A stretch of 64,000 bases of DNA from Allobogoriella deserti (GTDB taxonomy: Bacteria > Actinomycetota > Actinomycetes > Actinomycetales > Actinomycetaceae). The stretch lies in the NCBI RefSeq assembly GCF_042680605.1, contig NZ_JBHUEE010000013.1, positions 1-64,000 on the forward strand, written 5' to 3'. A model generated the notes under the pieces. That model saw only the letters and a list, made by a program, of their open reading frames with translations, was not told where the DNA came from and ran no database searches. Positions 24,378-33,252 of this stretch are shown here, one piece after another. The position numbers were made by a program, and so were the translations under genes. Position 1 is the first letter of the stretch. Every line of letters begins with the position of its first letter.

Positions 24378-25442
24378 GTGACGGAAAGACTGAACGCCGC
24401 AGTGATCGGGGCGGGGTACTGGGGCCCGAACCTGGCCCGAAACCTTCGCTCCGCCGTCGACTGGAATCTCGCGGCGATCTGCGACCTGGACCGTGGACGG
24501 GCCACCCGGGTGGCCGAGAACGTCGGCGGGGCGCCGGTGACCACGGACGTCGCCGACGTACTGGACGATCCGCTCATCGATGCCGTCGCCATCGCGACCC
24601 CGGCCCGCACCCATCACGATCTCGTCTGTCGGGCGCTCGACGCCGGCAAGCACGTCCTGGTCGAGAAGCCGTTGGCGGACACACGTGCCGCCGGTGCGGC
24701 CATGGTGAGCAAGGCCGACGAGCGCGGCCTCGTGCTGATGACCGACCACACCTTCTGCTACACCCCGGCTGTACAGCGTATCCGCGACCTCATCGCGGAC
24801 GGTGCGCTGGGCGAGGTCCTGTTCGTGGACTCCGCGCGGATCAACCTCGGGCTGATCCAGCCGGACGTCGATGTGCTGTGGGACCTCGCCCCGCACGACC
24901 TGTCGATTCTCGACTACGTCCTGCCCGGCGGCCTCGAGGTCGCCACCGTCGCCGCCAACGGCGCGGACCCCCTCGGCACGGGCAAGGCATGCATCGGCTA
25001 CCTCTCGCTCCCCCTGACCGGTGGCGCGATCGCGCATGTGCAGGTCAATTGGCTCAGCCCCACCAAGGTCCGCCGCATGGTGATCGGCGGGACCCGCCGA
25101 ACACTCGTATGGGACGACCTGAACCCCCAGCAACGGCTCAGCGTCTACGACCGCGGCGTGGATCTCGCCCAGGGGTCGGGCAGTGATGCCGAACTCCGCG
25201 CGGCCCAGGTCTCCTACCGGGTGGGCGACACGTGGTCGCCCGCACTACCCGAGCAGGAGGCGCTCGGCAATGTGGTGGTCGAGTTTGCGGCAGCCATCCG
25301 CGGCGGCCGGCCCGCCCGCACAGACGGCAACGCCGGCCTACGGGTACTGTCCGTGCTCGACGCCGCCTCCCGCAGCCTCGCCGGCGCGGGCGCCCCGACG
25401 CCCGTCCAGGCGGCGGACCCCGAACGGACCGGTGTCGCATGA
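24378..25442 (+). CDS. Gfo/Idh/MocA-family oxidoreductase, WbpB-like
   Basis: A 354-aa NAD(P)-dependent dehydrogenase. The Rossmann motif is AVIGAGYWGPNLARN at about residues 8-22, and the GKHVLVEKPLA motif (around residues 90-102) carries the catalytic Lys of the family. In the WbpB role such an enzyme oxidises C3 of a UDP-N-acetylglucosaminuronate before transamination. The start is GTG 24378, with GGAGG 7 nt upstream. It is the first gene of a long operon and is coupled by a 4-base overlap to the epimerase gene. The UDP-sugar substrate is inferred from the neighbouring acetyltransferase and aminotransferases. Confidence 0.83.
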   Translation: MTERLNAAVIGAGYWGPNLARNLRSAVDWNLAAICDLDRGRATRVAENVGGAPVTTDVADVLDDPLIDAVAIATPARTHHDLVCRALDAGKHVLVEKPLADTRAAGAAMVSKADERGLVLMTDHTFCYTPAVQRIRDLIADGALGEVLFVDSARINLGLIQPDVDVLWDLAPHDLSILDYVLPGGLEVATVAANGADPLGTGKACIGYLSLPLTGGAIAHVQVNWLSPTKVRRMVIGGTRRTLVWDDLNPQQRLSVYDRGVDLAQGSGSDAELRAAQVSYRVGDTWSPALPEQEALGNVVVEFAAAIRGGRPARTDGNAGLRVLSVLDAASRSLAGAGAPTPVQAADPERTGVA

Positions 25443-26482
25443 GCGCGCTGTCAGGAGCCCGCGTTGTCGTCACGGGCGGGGCTGGATTCATCGGCAGCCA
25501 TCTCGTCGACGAACTCGTCGAGCGGCGCGGGGCGGCCCGTGTCACGGTCGTCGATTCCCTGGTCAACGGCAGCCGCGCCAACCTCGCACAATGGTCCGAA
25601 GACCCGCGGGTCCACGTCGTCGAGGCCGACGTCCGTTCGGACAGCGCGCTGCGCACACTCGAGGATGCCGACGTCGTCTTCCACCTGGCGTGCCTCGGTG
25701 TCCGGCACAGCCTGCACGATCCGGTGACCAATCACGAGGTCAACGCGACGGCCACGCTGACACTGCTCGAACGCGCACGGCTCTGCGACGTACGCCGCCT
25801 CGTCCACGTCAGCTCCAGCGAGGTCTTCGGGACTGCCCAGCACGTCCCCATGGACGAACGGCACCCGACCTGGCCGGAGACGGTCTACGGCGCCGCGAAA
25901 CTCGCCGGGGAGGCCTACGCACGCGCCGCGTACCGCACCCACGGGTTCGACGTGATCGTGGTACGACCGTTCAACACCTACGGCCCCCGCAGTCACTTCG
26001 AAGGTGACAGCGGCGAGGTCATCCCACGCACGATCGTGCGCAACCTGTGCGGCCTGCCGGCTCTGATCTACGGCGACGGCCGGCAGACCCGTGATTTCAT
26101 GCACGTGCGCGACACGGCACGAGGGCTGGCGACGCTCGCCGAGTGCGACGCCGCAGTCGGCCGTACGGTGAACTTTGGATCAGGGCGGGAGATCTCGATC
26201 GCGGACCTCGCCGAGATCGTCGCGCGAGCGACGGACAAGCCCGGTCTGCGTGCCCGTCATCTTCAGGCCCGGCCGGGCGATGTGCGCCGACTCCTGGTCG
26301 ACGACAGTCTCATGCGACGACTCACGGGATTCTCGCCCGCCGTCGCGTTCGAGGCCGGTGTCGCCGATCTCGTACGCTGGTTCCGCGATCGTCCGGTCTC
26401 GCCGGACGAGATGCTCGCCCGAATCGAGGACCGCAATTGGGTCGCGGACGGCGCCGCCGAGGCGGACGGGGTGCCGGCATGA
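25439..26482 (+). CDS. NAD-dependent nucleotide-sugar epimerase/dehydratase
   Basis: A 347-aa extended SDR. Features are VTGGAGFIGSHL at residues 10-21, a VSSSEVFG motif, the catalytic Y-x3-K pair in VYGAAK (around residue 142), and RPFNTYGPR. It acts on a nucleotide-activated sugar in the cytoplasm, but epimerase, dehydratase or decarboxylase activity cannot be separated by eye. It overlaps both neighbours by 4 bases (ATGA), placing it between the oxidoreductase and an aminotransferase in the amino-sugar block. The C-terminal residues AADGAAEADGVPA look like a non-conserved tail. Confidence 0.85.
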   Translation: MSALSGARVVVTGGAGFIGSHLVDELVERRGAARVTVVDSLVNGSRANLAQWSEDPRVHVVEADVRSDSALRTLEDADVVFHLACLGVRHSLHDPVTNHEVNATATLTLLERARLCDVRRLVHVSSSEVFGTAQHVPMDERHPTWPETVYGAAKLAGEAYARAAYRTHGFDVIVVRPFNTYGPRSHFEGDSGEVIPRTIVRNLCGLPALIYGDGRQTRDFMHVRDTARGLATLAECDAAVGRTVNFGSGREISIADLAEIVARATDKPGLRARHLQARPGDVRRLLVDDSLMRRLTGFSPAVAFEAGVADLVRWFRDRPVSPDEMLARIEDRNWVADGAAEADGVPA

Positions 26483-27633
26483 GTGTCACCCAGCTGTCCC
26501 GCATCGACGTCATGCGTCCGTGGCTCGGTGCCGCGGAGGCGGAGGCCGTCGCTGAGGCGATCGCGTCCGGCTGGATCGCCCAGGGGCCGCGTGTCGCCGA
26601 GTTCGAGCGTGAGTTCAGCACCATGATGCGTACCCGGCACGCCGTCGCGACCTCGAACTGCACCACCGCGCTGCACCTCGCGCTCGTGGTGGCCGGCATC
26701 GGGCGCGGCGACGACGTCGTGGTCCCCTCCCTGTCGTTCATCGCGACCGCGAACGCGCCGTCCTATGTCGGAGCACGCACCGTCTTCGCCGACGTGGATC
26801 CGGATACCGGAAACGTCACGGCCGCGACGATCAGCCAGGCGCTCACCCCCGCCACGCGCGCAGTGATCGCCGTCGACCAAGGCGGACAACCGGTCGACCT
26901 CGAGGCCGTCCGCGCCGTGTGTGACCCACGCGGGATCGTGGTGATCGAGGACGCCGCGTGCGGCGCGGGCTCGACCTACCGGGGCCGGCCGGTCGGCGCG
27001 GGGGCGGAGCTCGCCGCGTGGTCGTTCCATCCACGCAAAATCCTCACCACCGGCGAGGGCGGGATGCTCACGACAAGCCGTGCGGACTGGGCGGCGCGCG
27101 CGCGACGGCTCCGCGAACATGCGATGAGTGCATCCGCCGCCGAGCGCCATCGGTACCTGGCAGCACCGCCGGAACAGTACGACGAGATCGGTTTCAACTT
27201 CCGCATGACCGATCTGCAGGCGGCCGTCGGTCTCGTCCAGCTCAAGCGGCTTCCCGCCATGGTGCGGCGGCGGCGAGAGCTCGCGGCCCGGTACCGCGCG
27301 GCGCTGGCGGACGTGCCGGGACTCCGCGTCGTGACCGATCCCCCGTGGGGTGCCAGCAACTTCCAGACCCTGTGGATCGAGGTGGGTGAGGCATACGCGC
27401 TGGACCGGGAGGGTCTGCTGGCCGGGTTGGCCGACCACGGCATCTCGGCACGTCGCGGGATCATGGCGGCACACCGTCAACCCGCTTACGCCGGCCGGGA
27501 CACCGGGGACGCCCGGCTCGAGGTCACCGACCGGCTCACGGACCGCACGCTCATCCTCCCGCTCTTCCACGAGCTGACCGAGGACGAGCAGGACCGCGTG
27601 ATCGCCGCCGTGCGGGAACCGGGCTCGAGATGA
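26479..27633 (+). CDS. DegT/DnrJ/EryC1-family sugar aminotransferase (first copy)
   Basis: A 384-aa PLP-dependent aminotransferase. The Lys that would bind PLP is in SFHPRKILTTGEGG (around residue 187), and the N-terminal IDVMRPWLGAAEAEAV and VATSNCTTALHLAL regions are typical of the DegT family. It would add an amino group to a keto-sugar nucleotide. A downstream PglD-like acetyltransferase overlaps by 4 bases, which supports the pairing seen in the bacillosamine pathway (aminotransferase then acetyltransferase). It is distinct from the second DegT gene at 28271. Confidence 0.87.
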   Translation: MSVTQLSRIDVMRPWLGAAEAEAVAEAIASGWIAQGPRVAEFEREFSTMMRTRHAVATSNCTTALHLALVVAGIGRGDDVVVPSLSFIATANAPSYVGARTVFADVDPDTGNVTAATISQALTPATRAVIAVDQGGQPVDLEAVRAVCDPRGIVVIEDAACGAGSTYRGRPVGAGAELAAWSFHPRKILTTGEGGMLTTSRADWAARARRLREHAMSASAAERHRYLAAPPEQYDEIGFNFRMTDLQAAVGLVQLKRLPAMVRRRRELAARYRAALADVPGLRVVTDPPWGASNFQTLWIEVGEAYALDREGLLAGLADHGISARRGIMAAHRQPAYAGRDTGDARLEVTDRLTDRTLILPLFHELTEDEQDRVIAAVREPGSR

Positions 27634-28274
27634 GCATTCTCCTCCTCGGTGCGAGCGGACTCGCCCGCGAGGTCCTTGCGGCGGGCCTGGGCGAGATGAC
27701 CGACGTGGCCGGCGTCCTCGACGACGACCCCGCCCGGCACGGCACCATCTGCGGGGGCGTCCCGGTGCTCGGTGGCCTCGACGAGGCACGCCGAAGGCAA
27801 GACCAGCTGCTGGTCTGCGTCGGGTCCGGGCGCCGGCGCCGCGAGATCGTGCGCCGCCTCACCGCCTCGGGTGTCCGTTCCGGACGGTACGCCACCTTCG
27901 TCGCGCCCGGCGCCCTGATCGGCGGGTCGAGCACGGTCGGGGTGGGCGCTGTCCTCCTCCCGGGTGCGGTCGTCACCGCGGACGCGTCCGTCGGCCAGCA
28001 CGTCGTCGTCATGCCCGGCGCCACGATCACGCACGACGACAGGCTCGACGATTTCACCACCCTCGCCGCGGGCGTCAGCCTCGGTGGCGGCGTCCACATC
28101 GGCGAAGCCGCCTACCTCGGCATGAACGCCGCCGTGCACCCCGGGATCACGGTGGGCGCTCGCGCGACCGTCGGGATGGGAGCTGCCGTGCTCCACGACG
28201 TTCCCGCCGACCAGACCTGGGTGGGCGTGCCCGCCCGCCCCCTATCGTCCCGAACCCTGGAGGCCCTCGCATGA
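27630..28274 (+). CDS. PglD/NeuD-like sugar O/N-acetyltransferase
   Basis: A 214-aa protein with the PglD/NeuD architecture. It has an N-terminal Rossmann-like substrate-binding domain (ILLLGASGLAREVL at residues 3-16) and a C-terminal hexapeptide-repeat domain (about residues 95-205, ending VPADQTWVGVPARPL). Members N-acetylate the amino group installed by a neighbouring aminotransferase, for example on bacillosamine. It overlaps both neighbours by 4 bases and lies directly after the first DegT gene, so the likely substrate is that enzyme's product. Confidence 0.85.
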   Translation: MSILLLGASGLAREVLAAGLGEMTDVAGVLDDDPARHGTICGGVPVLGGLDEARRRQDQLLVCVGSGRRRREIVRRLTASGVRSGRYATFVAPGALIGGSSTVGVGAVLLPGAVVTADASVGQHVVVMPGATITHDDRLDDFTTLAAGVSLGGGVHIGEAAYLGMNAAVHPGITVGARATVGMGAAVLHDVPADQTWVGVPARPLSSRTLEALA

Positions 28275-29434
28275 CCGCCGTCGACAGCTCCGCCGCCACC
28301 GCACCGTCGCTCCCGGCCGTGCCCTTCCTCGATCTGAGCGCCCAGTCCATCGAGATCGCCGACGAGGTGCTCCCCGTCTGGCGCGAGCAGTTGCTCACCG
28401 CTGCGTTCGTCGGGGGCGTCGAGGTGGACGGGTTCGAGAATGAGTACGCCGCGTACATCGGTGCTACGCACTGCGTCGGTGTCTCCAACGGCACCGACGC
28501 CCTCGAACTCGCTTACCGCGCCGTCGGTGTGGGCCCCGGCGACGAGGTCATCATGCCGGGCAACACCTTCATCGCGACGGCGGAGGCGGCCAGCCGGATC
28601 GGCGCCGTCCCCGTCTTCGTCGACGTCGACGACGATCAACTCCTCATCGACGTGGACGCCGTTGCGGCCGCGATCACCACCCGCACCCGCGCAATTGTGC
28701 CGGTGCACCTGTACGGACAGACCGCGCCGGTCGAGCAGCTTCGCCCGCTCGCCGCCAAGCACGGTATCGCGATCGTCGAGGACGCGGCGCAGGCCCAGGG
28801 GGCTTCCGCACCCGCCGGGCGTGCCGGCGCGCTCGGAGACATTGCCGCCACGAGCTTCTACCCCGGCAAGAACCTCGGAGCGGCGGGCGACGCCGGTGCC
28901 GTGACCACAGACGATCCGGGCCTGGCGGCGAGCGTGCGGATGCTTCAGGCACACGGCAGCGTCGTCAAGTACGAGCACGAACGAGTCGGCGTCAACGCGC
29001 GGCTCGACGCCCTCCAGGCCACCGTGCTGCGGGCCAAGCTGCGCCGTCTCGAGGCGTGGAACGGCGCCCGGAGATCGGCCGCTGCGACCTACCGCGAGCT
29101 GCTCGCAGGTACCGACGGCGTGCGACTGCCCGCCTCCCGCCCCGACCACGACGACGTCTGGCACCTGTACGTCGTGCGCGTCGAGCAGCGGGACCAGGTG
29201 GTCAGAGCCCTGGGGCGCGCCGGTATCGGGACCGGCATCCACTACCCGACACCGGTCCACCTCACCGCCGCCTACGCGCACCTCGGATACCGGCGCGGTC
29301 AGCTGCCGGTCGTCGAAGCCGCTGCGGCGCGCGTGCTCTCGCTGCCGATGTACCCCCACCTGGAGCGGGGGCATCAGGTCGCCGTGGCCGACGCTGTCCG
29401 CACTGCGGTGCACGCGGCGGGATCACGGACGTGA
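28271..29434 (+). CDS. DegT/DnrJ/EryC1-family sugar aminotransferase (second copy)
   Basis: A 387-aa PLP-dependent aminotransferase with PLP Lys in SFYPGKNLGAAGD (around residue 200) and GVSNGTDALELAYRAVG near residue 72. GIGTGIHYPTPVH near the C-terminus is common in WbpE/FdtB-type enzymes, which make 3-amino sugars. It is clearly diverged from the first copy, so two amino-sugar steps are likely rather than a recent duplication. It could serve the WbpB/WbpD-like pair, with the first copy serving the PglD-like enzyme. Overlaps the acetyltransferase and the next glycosyltransferase gene by 4 bases. Confidence 0.87.
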   Translation: MTAVDSSAATAPSLPAVPFLDLSAQSIEIADEVLPVWREQLLTAAFVGGVEVDGFENEYAAYIGATHCVGVSNGTDALELAYRAVGVGPGDEVIMPGNTFIATAEAASRIGAVPVFVDVDDDQLLIDVDAVAAAITTRTRAIVPVHLYGQTAPVEQLRPLAAKHGIAIVEDAAQAQGASAPAGRAGALGDIAATSFYPGKNLGAAGDAGAVTTDDPGLAASVRMLQAHGSVVKYEHERVGVNARLDALQATVLRAKLRRLEAWNGARRSAAATYRELLAGTDGVRLPASRPDHDDVWHLYVVRVEQRDQVVRALGRAGIGTGIHYPTPVHLTAAYAHLGYRRGQLPVVEAAAARVLSLPMYPHLERGHQVAVADAVRTAVHAAGSRT

Positions 29435-30675
29435 CGACCCGTCCGTCTACAGTCGGTACCGTCGAGGACCCGGTCTGTGAACCGAGGCGGCTGCGGATCA
29501 TGGTGTGCCCGCACGAGTTGGTGACCGGTGGCAGCCAACTCATCGCGATCGACCTCGCGCGCCGCCTCCGGGACCGCGGTCACGAGGTCGTCGTCTACGG
29601 CCCCGGCGGGACGCTCGTGGACAGGATCCACGCCTCGGGTATGACGTACCGTCCTGCTCCGCCCTACCGTGGCGACTCGGTCCGTCCTACCGTCGTCCGG
29701 TCCTTTCTACGGGTGTTGCGGCAGTTCCGCCCGGACGTCGTGCACACTTACGAATCCGGGCCGGCTTTGGCGCTCACCGTCGCTTCGCTCCTCGCCCCGG
29801 TCCGCCACGTGGCGACTGTCGGCTCGATGACCGTTCCCGACTTCATCGCCGACGACGTCCCGTTGCTCCCAGGGACAGGTCAACTCGTCCGTGCCGAAGA
29901 GCGACGCCGCCCCGGCCCGGTGCATCTCATGCCCGTCACCGTAGACACGGCGCTCGACGCGCCACGGGACGTTGCCGCCGCCCGAGAGCGGCTCGGCCTG
30001 GGAGACGGCCTGGTCGTCTCCGTCGTCGGCCGGCTCTCCGCCGAGCACGGCAAGGCGCTCGGTGTCGCCTCGGCGATCGACGCCCTGGCCACGGCCGGCG
30101 TCGACGCCACGTTCATCGTGGCCGGCGCCGGCGACGACGAGCACCGCGTCGCGGCCGCCGCCCGCCGAGCGACCCGAAGCCGCCTCCGTGTCCGCCTCGA
30201 GGGGAACGTGGCCGACCCCGGGGACATCTACGCCGCGGCCGACGTCGTTCTCGGTATGGGGTCCTCCGCCGCACGTGCCATGGCCTATGGCAAGCCCGTC
30301 GTCGTGCAAGGCTGTCGAGGGTTCTGGCGGCTGCTCGAGGCATCCTCCGCCGGACTCTTCGAGGAGACCGGATTCTTCGGTGACGGACCGTCGGGGGGAC
30401 CGCCGCTCGCCGAGCTCGTGCGCAACCTTGCCGCGGACCCCGAGTGGCGCGCACGACTCGGGGCCTACAGCCGACAACTCGTCCTCGAGCGATACTCCGC
30501 AACTACCGCCACGAACCGGCTCGAGGCCCTGTACCTCGCCGAAGCCGACCGGCGAGCGGTGCGCCGACCGGCTGCGGTCGCCCGAGCGGTGGGCCGGTAC
30601 GCCAGATTCCGTCTCGCACTGGCCGCTCCGTGGTTGCGCCGTGCGGTACACCGGATCACGCCTCGAGATGCCTGA
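29431..30675 (+). CDS. GT4-type glycosyltransferase
   Basis: A 414-aa GT-B enzyme. The N-terminal domain contains PHELVTGGSQLIAIDLA, typical of the acceptor-binding side, and the C-terminal domain contains VVSVVGRLSAEHGK and VLGMGSSAARAMAYGKPVV, the GT4 nucleotide-sugar-binding pattern. The start is GTG 29431, overlapping the aminotransferase stop as GTGA. The protein has a C-terminal Arg-rich amphipathic region that could bind the membrane. Donor and acceptor sugars cannot be predicted. It overlaps the flippase gene by 8 bases. Confidence 0.82.
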   Translation: MTTRPSTVGTVEDPVCEPRRLRIMVCPHELVTGGSQLIAIDLARRLRDRGHEVVVYGPGGTLVDRIHASGMTYRPAPPYRGDSVRPTVVRSFLRVLRQFRPDVVHTYESGPALALTVASLLAPVRHVATVGSMTVPDFIADDVPLLPGTGQLVRAEERRRPGPVHLMPVTVDTALDAPRDVAAARERLGLGDGLVVSVVGRLSAEHGKALGVASAIDALATAGVDATFIVAGAGDDEHRVAAAARRATRSRLRVRLEGNVADPGDIYAAADVVLGMGSSAARAMAYGKPVVVQGCRGFWRLLEASSAGLFEETGFFGDGPSGGPPLAELVRNLAADPEWRARLGAYSRQLVLERYSATTATNRLEALYLAEADRRAVRRPAAVARAVGRYARFRLALAAPWLRRAVHRITPRDA

Positions 30676-32098
30676 GTCCGGCCTGAGCACCCGAGCCGTC
30701 CGCGCTGTCGCGTGGAGCGGCGTGAGCAGCGTCGTGCTCCGTCTCGGAGGTGTCGTCGTCGGCATCGTCCTCGCACGCATCCTCACCCCGGAACAGTTCG
30801 GCGTCTACGCCGTCGCCCTGGCCGTGCAGGGGATCCTCATGACCATCGCGGACCTCGGGCTGTCCGCGGACATCATCCGTTCCGACCAGCCGGAGCGAGT
30901 GGCGCCCACCGTGGGAACGCTGGGCCTGGTCAGCGGCACGGGCCTGGCCGTACTCATGGCATCGACGAGCTCGGGGACCGCGGAAATCCTGGGCAGCCCG
31001 GACGCCGCGCCCGCCCTGGCCATCCTGTCGGCCACACTGTTCCTCGCCGGCTTCTCGGTCGTGCCCTACGGCTTGCTGCAACGCCGCTTCGCGCAGCGCG
31101 AGCTGTTCCTCATCGCGGTGTGTGACTTCGTGGTCTCGACCGCGGTCACCTTGGCACTTGTCGCCGGCGGCCTCGGCGTGCTTGGCCTGGCCATCGGTCG
31201 CGTCGCGGCACAGGCCCTCACCAGCTCACTGCAGTTCCTCATCGCACGTGTGCGCCCGCGGTTCGCGGTGGACCGCACTGTGGTCGGCAGCGTGCTGGCC
31301 TACGCGTTGCCGATCGCCGGCGCGAACCTCGTGGGTTGGGCGATGCTCAACGTCGACAAGCTCATCCTCGCGCGCGTAGTCGGTAGTACGGGCCTGGGCT
31401 TCTACGTCCTCGCGTTCAACGTCTCGAACTGGCCGATGAACGCCATGGCCCAGATGGTCAGGTCCGTCTCGCTGCCGTACTTCGCCCGCTCCACCGGCGG
31501 CCTGCCCTCCGTCGCCGCGCTCGCCTGGGCAGCCGCGTTGCCGGCCGGCGCCGTCCTCGCCGTCCTCGCCGGACCACTCATCGAGACGCTGTACGGTCCG
31601 CGATGGTTACCCGCCGCACCCGTGCTCGCCGGCCTCGGCCTGTACGGCGGGCTGCGGGTCGTCTTCGACGCCTTCGCCGGCTATCTCTACGCCCGGGATC
31701 GGACCCGTCCGGTGCTGTGGTTGCAACTGATCTCGATCGCGGCCCTGACCGGTGGCCTGCTGCTCGTGGTGCCTTCCGGTGGCATCGTGGCCGCGGCCTG
31801 GCTGCAGGTCGGCATCGCGGGCCTCGTCGTCCTGCCCGGCTATCTCCTTTCGCTGCGACGCGCCGGCGTCCGCCCGCAGGAGCTCCTCGGGGCTCTGTGG
31901 CTGCCCACCCTGGGTGCGGTTCCCGCGGTCACCGTCGCCGTCGCGGCCGCGACGTTCCTTCGTGATCCGCTCGTCGCCATGCTCGCCGGTGGTATCAGCG
32001 CGGTCGCCGTCCACCTCCTCGTGATGGGGACCTGGTTGCGCAACCGGCTCCGCGCACTGCGCGCAACCGACGATCGACTCGAGGAGATGCTCGTATGA
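30668..32098 (+). CDS. Polysaccharide flippase (Wzx/MOP family)
   Basis: A 476-aa membrane protein with about 12-14 hydrophobic segments and the MOP-superfamily start AWSGVSSVVLRLGGVVVGIVLARILTPEQFGVY. It is expected to flip undecaprenyl-linked repeat units across the cytoplasmic membrane. ATG 30668 overlaps the preceding glycosyltransferase gene by 8 bases, and its end overlaps the next gene by 4 bases. Neighbouring genes for polymerase and Wzz-like proteins support a Wzx/Wzy-type pathway. Confidence 0.85.
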   Translation: MPESGLSTRAVRAVAWSGVSSVVLRLGGVVVGIVLARILTPEQFGVYAVALAVQGILMTIADLGLSADIIRSDQPERVAPTVGTLGLVSGTGLAVLMASTSSGTAEILGSPDAAPALAILSATLFLAGFSVVPYGLLQRRFAQRELFLIAVCDFVVSTAVTLALVAGGLGVLGLAIGRVAAQALTSSLQFLIARVRPRFAVDRTVVGSVLAYALPIAGANLVGWAMLNVDKLILARVVGSTGLGFYVLAFNVSNWPMNAMAQMVRSVSLPYFARSTGGLPSVAALAWAAALPAGAVLAVLAGPLIETLYGPRWLPAAPVLAGLGLYGGLRVVFDAFAGYLYARDRTRPVLWLQLISIAALTGGLLLVVPSGGIVAAAWLQVGIAGLVVLPGYLLSLRRAGVRPQELLGALWLPTLGAVPAVTVAVAAATFLRDPLVAMLAGGISAVAVHLLVMGTWLRNRLRALRATDDRLEEMLV

Positions 32099-33252
32099 GA
32101 GCACCAACGGCTCAGGCCGTGCGCTATCCGCCGCAACTCGTGCAGCCGGGAGCGACCGTGACGGTCGTCGTCCCATGCTTCAACTACGCCCGCTACCTCA
32201 CCGACGCCGTCCGCAGTGCGCTCACCCAGTCCGACGTCGAGGTCGACGTCGTCATCGTCGACGACGCCTCCACCGACGACAGCCGTGACGTCGCCGCGGC
32301 CCTGGCACGCGAGGACGGTCGCGTCCGCGTCCTCACCAACCCCACCAACCGAGGCCCCGTGGTGACGTTCAACCGAGGGCTCGCTGCCGCCCGCGGCGAA
32401 TACCTCGTCCGACTGGACGCGGACGACCTGCTCACCCCGGGAGCACTGTCCCGCGCCGTCGCAGTGATGCAGCGGTTCCCGGACGTCGGCCTCGTCTACG
32501 GTCATCCGCTGCACTTCACCGAGGACCGTCCGGCGGCCCGCAGGCACCCGGAGGCCTGGACGATCTGGTCGGGGCGTGACTGGCTGGAGGTGCGCTGCGC
32601 CGCCGGAACCAATGTCATCACGTCCCCGGAGGTCGTCGTCCGGCGCAGCGTGCTGGACCGGGTGGGCGGGCAGCACGACCTTGCCCACACCCATGACATG
32701 GAGTTGTGGCTGCGGGTGTCCGCCTACGCGGACGTGGCCTATCTCGACGGCTGTGACCAGGCGTGGCACCGGGAGCACGCGGCCAGCCTGTCCAACCAGG
32801 CTGCAGCACCGGGCGTGTTCCTCCGCGAGATTCGCGACGCGTTCGAGGTCCTGTGTGACGGCCTGGAGCCGGACCCGGAGGCCGATCGGCTGCGCCGGCT
32901 CGCGCACCGGGCCGTCAGTCTGAGCGCGCTCGGCCAGGCACGGCGATACGTCGACCGCGGGGACGTTCCCGCCGAGGTCGAGGATCTGCGTGACTTCGCC
33001 CTGGCGCTCTACCCGGCGGCTCTGCGCACGGCGACCGGTCGCCGGTTCGCCGCCGCGTATCGCCGCGCGAGGAGCTGGCCCACGCCGGCGGTCCGCACAC
33101 TGGGCCTGGCCCCCCGGGCGGCCCGACGGCTGCGAACCGCGGCCGGATGGGTGCGGTGGCAGCGCACCGGCATGTTCGAACCCGTACGCGTGACGGCTGC
33201 TCGGTGGAGCGACCAGCCGGACGCGCCGCTGTCTCTCGGGCGGGCGTCATGA
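32095..33252 (+). CDS. GT2-family glycosyltransferase
   Basis: A 385-aa GT-A-fold enzyme. The first motif TVVVPCFNYARYLTDAV (residues 22-38) and the DXD-type metal/nucleotide motif RLDADD (around residue 104) are present, as is the HTHDMELWLR region near residue 200. It transfers a sugar from a nucleotide donor to the growing lipid-linked repeat unit. The C-terminal third is basic and helical. Overlaps the flippase gene by 4 bases and the next gene by 4 bases. Confidence 0.85.
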   Translation: MRAPTAQAVRYPPQLVQPGATVTVVVPCFNYARYLTDAVRSALTQSDVEVDVVIVDDASTDDSRDVAAALAREDGRVRVLTNPTNRGPVVTFNRGLAAARGEYLVRLDADDLLTPGALSRAVAVMQRFPDVGLVYGHPLHFTEDRPAARRHPEAWTIWSGRDWLEVRCAAGTNVITSPEVVVRRSVLDRVGGQHDLAHTHDMELWLRVSAYADVAYLDGCDQAWHREHAASLSNQAAAPGVFLREIRDAFEVLCDGLEPDPEADRLRRLAHRAVSLSALGQARRYVDRGDVPAEVEDLRDFALALYPAALRTATGRRFAAAYRRARSWPTPAVRTLGLAPRAARRLRTAAGWVRWQRTGMFEPVRVTAARWSDQPDAPLSLGRAS

